Of a stretch of DNA of 30,114 nt, positions 17,509 through 25,514 are shown one piece after another (positions within the stretch are counted from its first letter, which is position 1; every line of letters starts with the position of its first letter). The position numbers were made by a program, and so were the translations under genes. The notes beneath the pieces are model-generated. The model was given only the letters and a program-made list of their open reading frames with translations. It had not been told where the DNA came from and searched no databases. The stretch is from Thermoplasmatales archaeon SW_10_69_26. GTDB lineage: Archaea > Thermoplasmatota > SW-10-69-26. The stretch is taken from contig PXUB01000014.1 in assembly GCA_003009755.1 (NCBI GenBank), forward strand, positions 1 to 30,114. Reading direction: 5' to 3'.

Positions 17509-17618
17509 TGGGGGTGGTATCAGCCGGCGGGCCGACCGCGCTGTTGCCACTCAAGCAGACATAGCCCTGCACGAAGACCCAACCGCGCCCAAGATCAGCG
17601 TCGTTGGGGGCTGGGCCG

Positions 17619-17700
17619 CTCCCGAGGGGGGTTTCTTTGTTGCCGAGGATTTTTCTTTGTCCCCCCTCGGGAGGCGTCAAGCCCCCGTCGAAAGAAAAAT
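17619..17700 (-). repeat. Two interleaved perfect inverted repeats (H-type pseudoknot topology)
   Basis: Arm A1 at 17619-17631 (CTCCCGAGGGGGG) is the exact reverse complement of A2 at 17661-17673. Arm B1 at 17649-17658 (ATTTTTCTTT) is the exact reverse complement of B2 at 17691-17700. The order A1-B1-A2-B2 is that of an H-type pseudoknot, with stems of 13 and 10 bp and connecting segments of 17, 2 and 17 nt. TTTCTTTGT also occurs twice (17632-17640 and 17652-17660). The element lies directly 3' of the TAG of the minus-strand hydrolase gene (stop at 17705), so a terminator or 3' RNA structure is likely; a small mobile-element remnant is another option. Confidence 0.7.
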
Positions 17701-17704
17701 GCTC

Positions 17705-19289
17705 CTAGCAGGCGAAGCAGCCGATCTGCTCGGGTTGCTCGTCGACCGTGGTGTCCATCGGGGCCAGCGGCATGTCGACGTGGCCGCCGTGGTCGGTGTA
17801 CGCGATGCCGTGCATCTGGCCGGGCGCGGGCTGGGCGTGGCGGGGGTCGTCGCCGAACACGACGATCCACCGGTGGCCGGGTTCGAGCACGTCGTCCTGC
17901 GGGTAGAGCGGGATCTCGATCTCGAGGTGCTCGTTCTGGGGCACGGGCTGGGCGTCGGTGAGGCCCTCGCGGTAGATGCCGCGGACGACGCCCTCGTTGA
18001 CCCATTCGCGTTCGCCGTCGGGGGTCTCCTCGTAGAGGACGGCCGTGAAGACGGGGTCGGGGTTGCCTTGGACCTCGGCTTCGACGGTCACGGTGGGTTG
18101 GCCGGCGTAGCGGTAGGGGGCTTGGCCTGGAAGGTCGACGGGACCCTCGACTTGCACGGTGCCGGTGTCGGAGTAGGAGGCGACGAGCTCGTTGATGTGG
18201 CCCTCGACGTGCTCGGCGTCCTTGGGGGGCCAGTCGTCGCTGGCGCGCCACACCCCGTCGTCGCCTTCGACCTCGAAGCCCCAGTCGACGCCGGTGGCCT
18301 TGCCCTTGCCGGTGTGTTCCAGCCAGCGGAGCATCGTCTGGTTCCAGTCGGCCCGCATCGGGTACACGTGCCCGGTCCCGTCCTCGGTGTCTTGGTGCAG
18401 CCAGCCCTTCACCCGGATCTGCTCGGGCAGCTCGTCGAGCCAGGGCAGGATGTGGTCGGGTTTCACGTTCCAGTCCTGGAGACCGTGCACGAAGAAGACC
18501 GAGCCGTTCCAGTCGCTGTCGGCGACGTAGCGGTTCCAGTCCCGCTCGACCCAGTAGTCGGTCTTCATGCCGTGGGCGCCGGAGCCGACACCGTTGGCCT
18601 GCATCTCGGGCAGCTCGGGGCAGGCGGCGTCCGACGCCGTACTCGTGCACGCCCTGGCCGTAGTAGTACGTGTTGAAGATCGGGCCGTGGGTGTAGGCGA
18701 CACCCTGGCGGTACGTGTAGCGGTACATGTCCGTGATGCCGGACACGTGGAACAGGCCGACCAGGCCCTCGGGCGGGTCCTTGGCGATCAGCCCGTTCTG
18801 CGGCGTGGAGTCGTAGCTTTTCCCGCCGGCGATCACGTTCCCGTTGGACCACTCGGCGTTGGCGAAGCGCTCGACGGTCTCCTTGAGGTCGGCCACCTCG
18901 CGGTCGCTGCCGATCTCGAAGCAACCCTCCGAGTGGCCGGTGCCGCGGATCGCGGAGAGGACGACGGCGTAGCCGCGCGGCACGTACTCCTCGATCATGT
19001 ACTGGGCGAAGGCGTCGCCGCGTTCCTCAGCCGCGTCACCCCAGTAGGGGCTGAAGTTGACGAACACGGGCACGGACTCGTTCGTGTCGGGGCGGTAGAT
19101 CGCGTTGTGAATCGTGGTCCCATCCGACAACTCGACCCGGACCTCGGTGACCTCCTGCACGTCGTAGCGGGGCTCGGCGAGGTCGCTCGAGGCGCTGTCG
19201 GGATCGATCTCCTGGCCTTCGTCGTCGCCGAGGCAACCGGCGAGCCCGGCGGCGAGCACGAGGGCAGCGAGGACCACGAGCCGTCGCAT
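17705..19289 (-). CDS. S15/CocE-type alpha/beta-hydrolase lipoprotein, split by a frameshift
   Basis: An exported hydrolase of the X-Pro dipeptidyl-peptidase/CocE family. The ATG at 19287-19289 gives MRRLVVLAALVLAAGLAGC (lipobox Cys 19). Residues 50-85 show the family start (VELSDGTTIHNAIYRP, FVNFSPYWG), then RGTGHSEGCFE and the nucleophile motif GGKSYDS (Ser about 158). Near codon 218 (about 18635) the frame must shift by one base. The second frame (to the TAG at 17705-17707) continues with DAACPELPEMQANG, VHGLQDWNVKPDH (catalytic Asp region), GWLHQDTEDGTGH (His region) and a C-terminal jelly-roll ending QIGCFAC. One extra base at the palindrome GGCGTC-C-GACGCC (18626-18638) explains it. Both halves still look selected, so a sequence error or a very recent mutation is likeliest. 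Confidence 0.82.
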
Positions 19290-19312
19290 CGTGACACGAG
19301 CGGCCGCGCAGC

Positions 19313-19322
19313 ATGTTAACGG
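19313..19322 (-). promoter_or_regulatory. TATA-like box of the S15/CocE lipoprotein gene
   Basis: Plus-strand atgttaacgg (minus CCGTTAACAT) lies 24-33 nt before the ATG at 19289 and is the only A/T patch in the short gap to uppP. Confidence 0.42.
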
Positions 19323-19345
19323 TTGTGGGCGCCCGGTTGGGCGGA

Positions 19346-20179
19346 TCAAACCGCTGGCGAAAGCAGGACGACGGCGCCCAGCGCCCAGCAGTACCAGCAG
19401 AAGTGCGTGAACCCGCGGCGTTCGACGATGCGGACGAGCAGCCACAGCGCCCCGTAGCCGACGAGCGCGGCGACGGTCACGCCGGCGGCGTAGGCCGGCC
19501 AGGCGCCGCGAGCGGCCGACAGCGATCCCGGATCGGCTTGGAGGACGGTGGCACCGGCGATGGCGGGGATGGACAGCAGGAACGAGAAGCGGACGGCGTG
19601 CTCGCGCTCGACGTTGCGTTGGAGAGCCATCCCGATCGTGGCCCCCGAGCGGGAGACGCCGGGCACGATGGCCAACCCCTGGAACAGACCGACGAGGAGG
19701 GCATCCCAGCCGCCCGGGCTGTCGGGGTCGGGCTCGGGGGCATAGCGAGCCAGGAACAGCCAGGCGCCGGTGGCCAGCAGCGCGATGCCGACGACGGTCG
19801 TGCTCTCGAAGAAGCCGACGAGCCGGTCCTCGAAGGTGAACCCGATGGCGACCGTGGGGATCGTGCCGACGACGACGAGCGCGGCCAGGCGCCGGTGGGG
19901 GTCCTCCCACCAGACCTCGCGCCAGCCGCCGCTCTCGCGGTGGGCGCGGGGGGCGCGGGCGAGCGCGAGGAGGACCTCGCGCACGGTGTCCCGATAGAAC
20001 ACGAGGATGACGGCGAGGGTCCCGAGGTGGAGCAGCGCGTCGAAGAAGACGTCGACCTCGACGCCGAGGTACTGCTGGGCGAGCACGAGATGACCGCTGC
20101 TGGAGACGGGCAGCCACTCCGTGAGGCCTTGGATGAGGCCCAACAGGATGGCCTCGAGCAACGAGGGGCCCGACGACAC
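19346..20179 (-). CDS. uppP: Undecaprenyl-diphosphatase (UppP/BacA family)
   Basis: An integral membrane polyprenyl-diphosphate phosphatase. In bacteria it recycles undecaprenyl diphosphate; in archaea it probably acts on dolichyl-type lipid carriers used for surface glycosylation. The 277 residues show both family motifs: QGLTEWLPVSSSGH (about 17-30) and PGVSRSGATIG. About eight hydrophobic helices are visible, among them LHLGTLAVILVFY, LAALVVVGTIPTVAIGF, VVGIALLATGAWLFL and AGVTVAALVGYGALWLLV. The start is a GTG at 20177-20179. The S15/CocE gene starts 56 nt downstream with its own promoter patch. Confidence 0.93.
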   Translation of the reverse strand: MSSGPSLLEAILLGLIQGLTEWLPVSSSGHLVLAQQYLGVEVDVFFDALLHLGTLAVILVFYRDTVREVLLALARAPRAHRESGGWREVWWEDPHRRLAALVVVGTIPTVAIGFTFEDRLVGFFESTTVVGIALLATGAWLFLARYAPEPDPDSPGGWDALLVGLFQGLAIVPGVSRSGATIGMALQRNVEREHAVRFSFLLSIPAIAGATVLQADPGSLSAARGAWPAYAAGVTVAALVGYGALWLLVRIVERRGFTHFCWYCWALGAVVLLSPAV

Positions 20180-20255
20180 GGGCCTGTCGAGGCCCGGCCA
20201 CGGCTTGAAGGCTTCGAAGCTGGGCCCTCCCTCGCCCCCGCCGCGGGCAGGCCCG

Positions 20256-22787
20256 TCAGCTGGGCCGCGTCGTCGGTTCGCGCACGATCGTGCACCGCCC
20301 TTCGCCGTCGACCTGTTCGCCGTCTGGAGTGAAGTAGGTGCACAGGTCGGTGGCGACGTTGGCCGTGTGGGCGATGGCTTCGGCTTCGCAGGTCTGCCAG
20401 CCGTCGGCGTCTTGGGGGATCGTGCACGCGGCGTCGGCGCCTGTGCACTTGACGGCGGCCCCGGACCCGGGGGGCCCGAACCACTCGACCTTGTAGCGCC
20501 CCTCGCGGCACTCGATCGGCACGTTCTGCCGGGCGCCGCCGATCCACGAGCACTCGATGTCCTCCTCGGGGACGGCGTCTGCGTAATTGTCGCGGATCTC
20601 CTGGCAGGCTTCGAACGAGCCGGGGCGGTACTCGGTGGTGCTCTCGCCGAGGAAGATCCGGCTCGGCGTGGATTCGGCTTCCGAGTACACCACGTATTCC
20701 CCCTCGGGGTGGGGCGTGTCCGGGAAGGTGCAGTAGTCGCTGGTCCGCACGCCCACCTCGAGCTCGTCGCCCGGCTCGAACGTGACCTCCCGAGGCTCGT
20801 GGACGGGATCGTCAGCGCTTACCTGCTTGTCACCGAACACGACGGGGATCTCCTTCATCCAGGGCCCGGGACCGGCCATCGGTTCCGCATCGGTCTCGCC
20901 GACGCCGATCACCTCGCGTTCGCCCGTGTCGGCGTCGATCCGGGCGATCTCGGCCTGGAAGTTCACCGAGCGGCAGAACACGGTGTGCTGGGTGGACTGG
21001 TCACCGTCGCCGATCCAGATCTCGGCGTAGGCGGCCGAGATGGTCGTCTCCTGCTGGATCTCGGTCCGATGGACGATGGACTCCCCCCAGGTCCTGGCCC
21101 GGACGCGCGGCAGGTCTCCCTCCGGCGCCTCGCGGGAGAGCTCGTCCTCGCCTTCGAGGTGGAACGCCTGGTCCTCGTCGGGGCTGACGACGGCGTCCTC
21201 GTGCAGGTAGTCGTCGGGGATCTCCGCGAGGCTCGGCTCGGTGTCGGGCAGGCCGTCGAAGGCGATCGCGGCCTCGAGAGCGTCGACGGCGTCGACGAGG
21301 CCGTGGCCGACCTCGTAGTTGGCGCCGTCCCACGGGTTCGTGGCGTCGGCTTGCAGGAACGGAGCCGGGCAGTGGCCGCCGTCGGCGAGCTCGGGGCCCT
21401 CGTGGGCGGTCGACTCGAGCACGTGCTCGACCTCGCCCGGCGTCAGCTCGGGGTTGGCTTGCAGCATGAGCGCGGCCACGCCCGCGATGTGGGCGGCGCC
21501 GATCGAGGTGCCGAACGCGTCGGTGTACCCGTAGCGGGCGGACGTGGGGTCCTGACCGCTGCCGGCCGGCAGCCGCGGCTGCTGCTGGACGGACAACGCG
21601 TTCGGGCTCGTGATCGCGTTGCTCGGTCCAGCGATGTCGGGCCACGTCGAGGGGTCGAAGGCGTTGCCTTGGCTGGAGATCTTCGAGGCGCAGCTGTCGC
21701 GGTCGCCGGGGCCCTCGTCGTCGTAGCCGGCGACGCCCAGGACGCCGGGCGTGGGCAGGGTGGCCTCGGCGGACGTGGCCGGGACGAGCGCTTCGCCGTG
21801 CCCGTTGCCGACGGGAAACACGACGACGTGACCGTCGTCGGCGAGGGCCTGGGCGAGCTGGAGGTGCGCCTGGCGCTCGTCGCCGCACTCGCGCTCGTCG
21901 CAGGTCCAGCCGTTGAGCACGACGTCGATCGCCGGGTCGAGCTGGTCCCCGTTCTCGAGGATCCAGTCGAAGGCGATCGCGGCCTCGAGCGTGGTGGCGG
22001 GCTTCTCGGCGGAGAACGTGCCGGCGTAGCCGCGCTGGTTGCGGGGTTCGACGGCGAACCCGTACAGCGAGGCGCCGGGGGCGGCGCCGCGGAGGTCGGC
22101 GTCGCCGGCCGTGCCGCCGCCGGTGCCGGCGGCGACGCCGGCGATGCGCGTGCCGTGGCCTTCGCCGAGCTCGCTGTAGGAGCCGACGTCGACGACGGCG
22201 GCCGGCGTGACGACGTAGTTGGCCGGCACCTTGCCCGGGGCGTCGAAGGTGGGGTGGGTGGCGTCGAGCCCGGAGTCGACGACGGCGATGCCGACGCCGT
22301 CACCGTCGATCGGGGAGCCGTCGTCGGCGGTGAAGGTGGCCGTGGGCTCGTCGACGAACGGCGAGGGGTCGAAGCTGGGATCGAACACCTCGCGGGCGCG
22401 GGAGGTGATCGTGGCCTCGTCGAGGTGGTACTCGAGGCGTTTGTCGGCGTCCTCGACGAACGTGATGCCGGGTTGCTCGGCCAGCGTGGCCAGGCTGCCC
22501 TCGCGGGCGAGGGCGTAGGCGGCGTCGAGGTGGGCGAACCGGTAGCGGGGCTCGATCCCGTCCAGCGCCGTGGCCCGATCGAGCGCCTCGTCGTCGCGGG
22601 CGTGCACGATGACGTTGGCGGGATCGCTCGCGGCGAGCCCGTCCTCGAGCACGTCGGCCGATCCCGATCCCGCAGCCGGGATCGACGGTCCATCCGGGGC
22701 GTCCACGGTGCCGGCGAGGGCTTGGCCGGCGGCGGGAACGGCGGTCACGAGCGCTAGCACGACGACGGCGAGACGGGGCACCTGCAT
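20256..22787 (-). CDS. Secreted subtilisin-like serine protease (S8 family)
   Basis: An 843-residue exported protease. The ATG at 22785-22787 starts a signal peptide (MQVPRLAVVVLALVTAVPAAGQALA). Residues of about 50-125 resemble an I9-type propeptide. The catalytic triad is Asp171 (AVVDSGLDATHP), His211 (GEGHGTRIAGVAAG) and Ser428 (FGTSIGAAHIAGVAALML), with oxyanion Asn328 (FPVGNGHG). The strand before it, DVVLNGWTC, replaces the usual INMSLG. The C-terminal 350 residues form one or more beta domains with about ten Cys, suggesting disulphides and an extracellular location. The open frame continues far upstream but overlaps the divergent phosphatase gene; the real start is fixed by the signal peptide and a TATA-like patch at 22825-22834. 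Confidence 0.93.
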   Translation of the reverse strand: MQVPRLAVVVLALVTAVPAAGQALAGTVDAPDGPSIPAAGSGSADVLEDGLAASDPANVIVHARDDEALDRATALDGIEPRYRFAHLDAAYALAREGSLATLAEQPGITFVEDADKRLEYHLDEATITSRAREVFDPSFDPSPFVDEPTATFTADDGSPIDGDGVGIAVVDSGLDATHPTFDAPGKVPANYVVTPAAVVDVGSYSELGEGHGTRIAGVAAGTGGGTAGDADLRGAAPGASLYGFAVEPRNQRGYAGTFSAEKPATTLEAAIAFDWILENGDQLDPAIDVVLNGWTCDERECGDERQAHLQLAQALADDGHVVVFPVGNGHGEALVPATSAEATLPTPGVLGVAGYDDEGPGDRDSCASKISSQGNAFDPSTWPDIAGPSNAITSPNALSVQQQPRLPAGSGQDPTSARYGYTDAFGTSIGAAHIAGVAALMLQANPELTPGEVEHVLESTAHEGPELADGGHCPAPFLQADATNPWDGANYEVGHGLVDAVDALEAAIAFDGLPDTEPSLAEIPDDYLHEDAVVSPDEDQAFHLEGEDELSREAPEGDLPRVRARTWGESIVHRTEIQQETTISAAYAEIWIGDGDQSTQHTVFCRSVNFQAEIARIDADTGEREVIGVGETDAEPMAGPGPWMKEIPVVFGDKQVSADDPVHEPREVTFEPGDELEVGVRTSDYCTFPDTPHPEGEYVVYSEAESTPSRIFLGESTTEYRPGSFEACQEIRDNYADAVPEEDIECSWIGGARQNVPIECREGRYKVEWFGPPGSGAAVKCTGADAACTIPQDADGWQTCEAEAIAHTANVATDLCTYFTPDGEQVDGEGRCTIVREPTTRPS

Positions 22788-22824
22788 CGACGAAGCCTCC
22801 CACGGTGTCCAGCAGCATCCGGTG

Positions 22825-22834
22825 CCAAAAGCCT
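22825..22834 (-). promoter_or_regulatory. TATA-like box of the S8 protease gene
   Basis: Minus-strand GGCTTTTGGC lies about 38-47 nt before the ATG, so a short leader is expected. It shares a 108-nt divergent region with the phosphatase gene. Confidence 0.35.
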
Positions 22835-22863
22835 TCGGCGCGGAGCGGCGACCCCCGGCACGC

Positions 22864-22874
22864 AAGGTTTTTCC
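22864..22874 (+). promoter_or_regulatory. TATA-like box of the phosphatase gene
   Basis: aaggtttttcc lies 22-32 nt before the ATG at 22896. Supports that ATG over the upstream TTG at 22881. Confidence 0.42.
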
Positions 22875-22895
22875 AGCCAGTTGGCCCTGGGTGGC

Positions 22896-24278
22896 ATGGG
22901 AGGTTCTCGCATCAGAGGGGCTGACCGTTCGCTGCTCGCGACTAGCAACCTGTTGACCGCCGTGGCCGCCGTCCTCGTCGTCGGCGGCGGTGCCTTGATC
23001 GCCGGGATGGCCGAGGACGACACCGGCTCCGAGGCCGAGGTCCAAAGCGTCGATCCAATGCCGCGGGGCGTGCACCTGAGCTGGGTGGACGACCCGCAGA
23101 CGACGATGACCGCCACCTGGTTCACCGACGGGACAGATCCGGGCACGGTGGTGCAGTGGGCTGCCACCTGCGGCGACCTGTCCGACGAGGCCACCCGATC
23201 GTCGACCAACGGCACGGCCTCGACGTTGACCCGCAAGCCCGACGTCCACGTCCACGAGGCGACGATGACCGGGTTCTCGCCCGGTGAGTCGTTCGCCTAC
23301 CGCGTCGGCAGCTTCGAGGGCGGCTTCTCGCCGTGCTACGAGACGTCGACGGCGCCGGACGAGGGTCCGGTCGACATCGCCCTGTACGGGGACCAGGGCC
23401 TGGGCGAGAGCGCCGAGGCCGTCCACGACCGCGTCAAGGCCAACGATCCGGACATGGTGCTGATCGCCGGCGACCTCGCCTACGGCGAGAACGATCCGCA
23501 GGTTTGGGACGACTGGTTCGCGATGAACGAGGACATCTTCGCCGAAACCCCGGTGATGAGCTCGCCGGGGAACCACGAGACCTACGCGGACGCGAGCCCT
23601 CCCACGGCCTCCTACGAGGAGCGGCTGGCACAGCCGGGAGAAGAGCTGTACTACAGCTTCGATTTCGTGAACGCCCACTTCCTCGTCCTCATGTCCGAGA
23701 CGCCCGACGCGACCGGGCGCGGCTACTTCCAGGACATGGTCGAGTTCGCCGAGCAGGACCTGTCGGAGGCCTACGAGGCCAAGAAGGCCGGCGAGATCGA
23801 CCACATCTTCGTGATCCAACACCACCCGCTGTACAGCAACACGCAGCGCGCCGGTCGCTGGGTCGACGCCGAGATGGCCAGCTGGGAGGAGCAGCTGTTC
23901 CACCGCTAGGACGTGAGCATGCTGCTCGTCGGCCACAACCACAACTACGAGCGCACGTATCCGATGGCTTACCAGACGCCCACCTCGCTCGAGCAGGAGC
24001 ACTACGAGGATCCAGAGGGCTGGATCGAGCTGATCAGCGGAGGCGGTGGCCAGGGCTTGTACTCGTTCAAGCACCCCGACGACTTCCTGCCGTACTCGGC
24101 CTCGCACGAGCACGCCCACCACCACACGAACCTCGAGCTCGACGGCGACACGGTCACCGTCCGGGCCGAGCGGGCGCTCTTCCAGCCGGGCGAGATCTTC
24201 GACCAGTTCACCCTCGTCGAGTCCGAGGATCCGGTCGCGAAGACCGCGACGGAGCCGTCGACGCAGGTCGCACGCTGA
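22896..24278 (+). CDS. Purple-acid-phosphatase-like metallophosphoesterase with an in-frame amber codon
   Basis: An exported metallophosphatase. The N-terminus has a signal-anchor helix (about 15-38), then a fibronectin-like PAP N-terminal domain (about 55-150: GVHLSWVDDPQTTMTATW, FAYRVGSFEGG). Metal-binding motifs follow in order: YGDQG (164-168), AGDLAYGE (191-198), PGNHETY (224-230), VIQHHPLY (307-313) and GHNHNYERTYP (from 346). Codon 338 (23907-23909) is TAG, between LFHR and DVSMLLVGH, where relatives have Tyr (pattern F..Y.VD...GH.H.YER). The frame then stays open to the TGA at 24276-24278, so the intact protein would have 460 residues. Truncation at 337 would remove the last metal ligands. 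This is a nonsense mutation, a sequence error or readthrough. Confidence 0.85.
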
Positions 24279-24293
24279 CGAGCGAGGGCCGCG

Positions 24294-25025
24294 TCAGGCG
24301 TCGACGAGCTTGTCGCGCTCGTAGACGTCGATCTCGTGCACCATCGAGGGGTCCTGCTGGGCGGCGTACGCGATCGCGTCGGCGACCTCCTCGGGTTCGA
24401 CGACCTCGCCGGGCGCGAAGCGGTCCTGGAAGGCCTCGCCGTCGATCTCGAACTCGGTCCGAACGGCGGCCGGGTTGACGATGGTGACGGCCACGTCGTC
24501 GCCGGCCTGGGCGGAGACGCTCTTGGCGAAGCCACGCGTCCACCACTTCGTGGCGGCGTACACGGGGTTGTACCCGCGGGGCGCCTTGCCGGCGGCGCTG
24601 CCGACGAAGACAGCCAGCCCCTCGGCGTCTTGCAGGTGGGGGAGGGCGGCGCGGGTGGCGTAGAACATGCCATCGCAGTTGGTGTCCATCATCGTCTCGT
24701 AGGCCTCGTCCTCCATCGTGGCGACCTCGGCCCCTCGGGCGAGGCCGGCGTTGTTGACGAGTACATCCAGGCGGCCGAGCTCGTCGACGGTCGTCTCGAC
24801 GAGGGCGTCGACGGCCTCGCGGTCGGTGACGTCACTCGGGACGGCGAGCGCCTGCACGCCGTGGGCTTCGCGAACCTCCTCGGCCAGCTTCGCAAGCCGG
24901 TCCTCCCGTCGCGCGGCCAACGCCACGTCGGCGCCCTCCCGGGCGAGCGCGCGGGCCGTGGCGGCACCGATCCCGGAGCTGGCCCCCGTCACGATCGCGA
25001 CCTCGTCGGCGAGCGGTGCAGACAT
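24294..25025 (-). CDS. Short-chain dehydrogenase/reductase (SDR)
   Basis: A 243-residue classical SDR, an NAD(P)-dependent oxidoreductase. It has the cofactor motif TGASSGIG (about 13-20), the structural motif NNAG, the catalytic Ser in VGSAAGKAPRG, and YxxxK as YAATK. An Arg pair after the Rossmann strand (AARREDRL) suggests NADP(H) preference. The substrate cannot be read from the sequence. It is convergent with the phosphatase gene, with only 15 nt between their stops. A perfect 15-bp palindrome sits 20-34 nt upstream of the ATG over the presumed TATA box. Confidence 0.92.
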   Translation of the reverse strand: MSAPLADEVAIVTGASSGIGAATARALAREGADVALAARREDRLAKLAEEVREAHGVQALAVPSDVTDREAVDALVETTVDELGRLDVLVNNAGLARGAEVATMEDEAYETMMDTNCDGMFYATRAALPHLQDAEGLAVFVGSAAGKAPRGYNPVYAATKWWTRGFAKSVSAQAGDDVAVTIVNPAAVRTEFEIDGEAFQDRFAPGEVVEPEEVADAIAYAAQQDPSMVHEIDVYERDKLVDA

Positions 25026-25044
25026 CGGCGGCCCTAGGCGGGAG

Positions 25045-25059
25045 CGAGGTTAAACCTCG
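25045..25059 (-). promoter_or_regulatory. Perfect palindrome CGAGGTT-A-AACCTCG in the SDR promoter
   Basis: A 7+1+7 perfect inverted repeat lies 20-34 nt before the SDR ATG. Its A/T centre (GTTTAAC on the minus strand) is also the best TATA candidate, so a protein bound here would block transcription. A second strong TATA-like sequence, gcatataagc, lies at 25071-25080 and could serve either strand. Confidence 0.42.
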
Positions 25060-25430
25060 TTGGGGGGGACGCATATAAGCAGGGGCGCAGAGGACAGCAG
25101 AGGGGACCGGGTGAGGATGGTGGGAGGAGGAGAGCAGCGACGTTGCGGGAGGGCGGGGTCGAGCGTGCCCAGGAAGACACGCCAGCCGATCCCCACCGCA
25201 ATGAACGCCGCCTCCAGGCCCTCCCGGACCAGGCCGACCCCGTCGTCTGTGACGGTGACGTCCTGCAGCGTGACGGGGCCCGCCCCGCTCCTCTCGATCG
25301 TCGCCGGGGAGGCCAGGCCTCTCGGTTCCAAGCTCGACCGGTGCCTCGTCTCCGCGCTCGGGGCGGCCGGTGCCCTCTGACGCGTCCAGTCCCATGCAGC
25401 CAGCCAGCGGACGACGACGAGGAGCACCAC
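25050..25430 (-). CDS. Possible small membrane-anchored hypothetical protein
   Basis: A doubtful ORF of 126 codons (GTG start at 25430) in the 489-nt gap between the SDR and the PepSY-like lipoprotein. Its start is hydrophobic (VVLLVVVRWLAAW) and its middle (VTLQDVTVTDDGVGLVREGLEAAFIAVGIGWRVFLGTL) has the acidic/hydrophobic balance of real proteins here. The last 30 codons are Pro/Ser/Leu-rich and look non-coding. The frame is continuous with the upstream lipoprotein gene beyond its TGA. No family recognised. The opposite-strand frame (25111-25380) has Ser/Arg/Pro-rich shadow composition. The rest of the gap, 25431-25514, shows nothing. Confidence 0.28.
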   Translation of the reverse strand: MVLLVVVRWLAAWDWTRQRAPAAPSAETRHRSSLEPRGLASPATIERSGAGPVTLQDVTVTDDGVGLVREGLEAAFIAVGIGWRVFLGTLDPALPQRRCSPPPTILTRSPLLSSAPLLICVPPNEV

Positions 25431-25514
25431 GGCCCGGATCCAGGTCGTCCTACCGGTTCCACGGACCTCGCCCCGGATCGAGCCCGATCGGCCCCGGTCA
25501 CGGTTCGTCCTCGA

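Noticed and set aside
17483-17680. 65-codon minus-strand ORF between the crotonase and S15/CocE genes
   Set aside because: It starts with TTG, overlaps the interleaved inverted repeats and has no recognisable protein features.
20121-22757. 878-codon plus-strand ORF across the protease gene
   Set aside because: It is a Gly/Val/Arg-rich shadow of the S8 protease on the other strand, whose catalytic triad is intact. High GC makes long antisense frames common here.
23907-23909. Genetic code in which TAG is always a sense codon
   Set aside because: TAG ends at least six normal-length genes here (Trm112-like, 9673 gene, thioredoxin, crotonase, S15/CocE hydrolase and kinase), so general recoding is not supported; only local readthrough remains possible.
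25111-25380. Plus-strand ORF downstream of the TATA-like gcatataagc at 25071-25080
   Set aside because: Its product is Ser/Arg/Thr/Pro-rich like other shadows, whereas the opposite frame has the acidic balance of local proteins. The TATA-like site may still be active.
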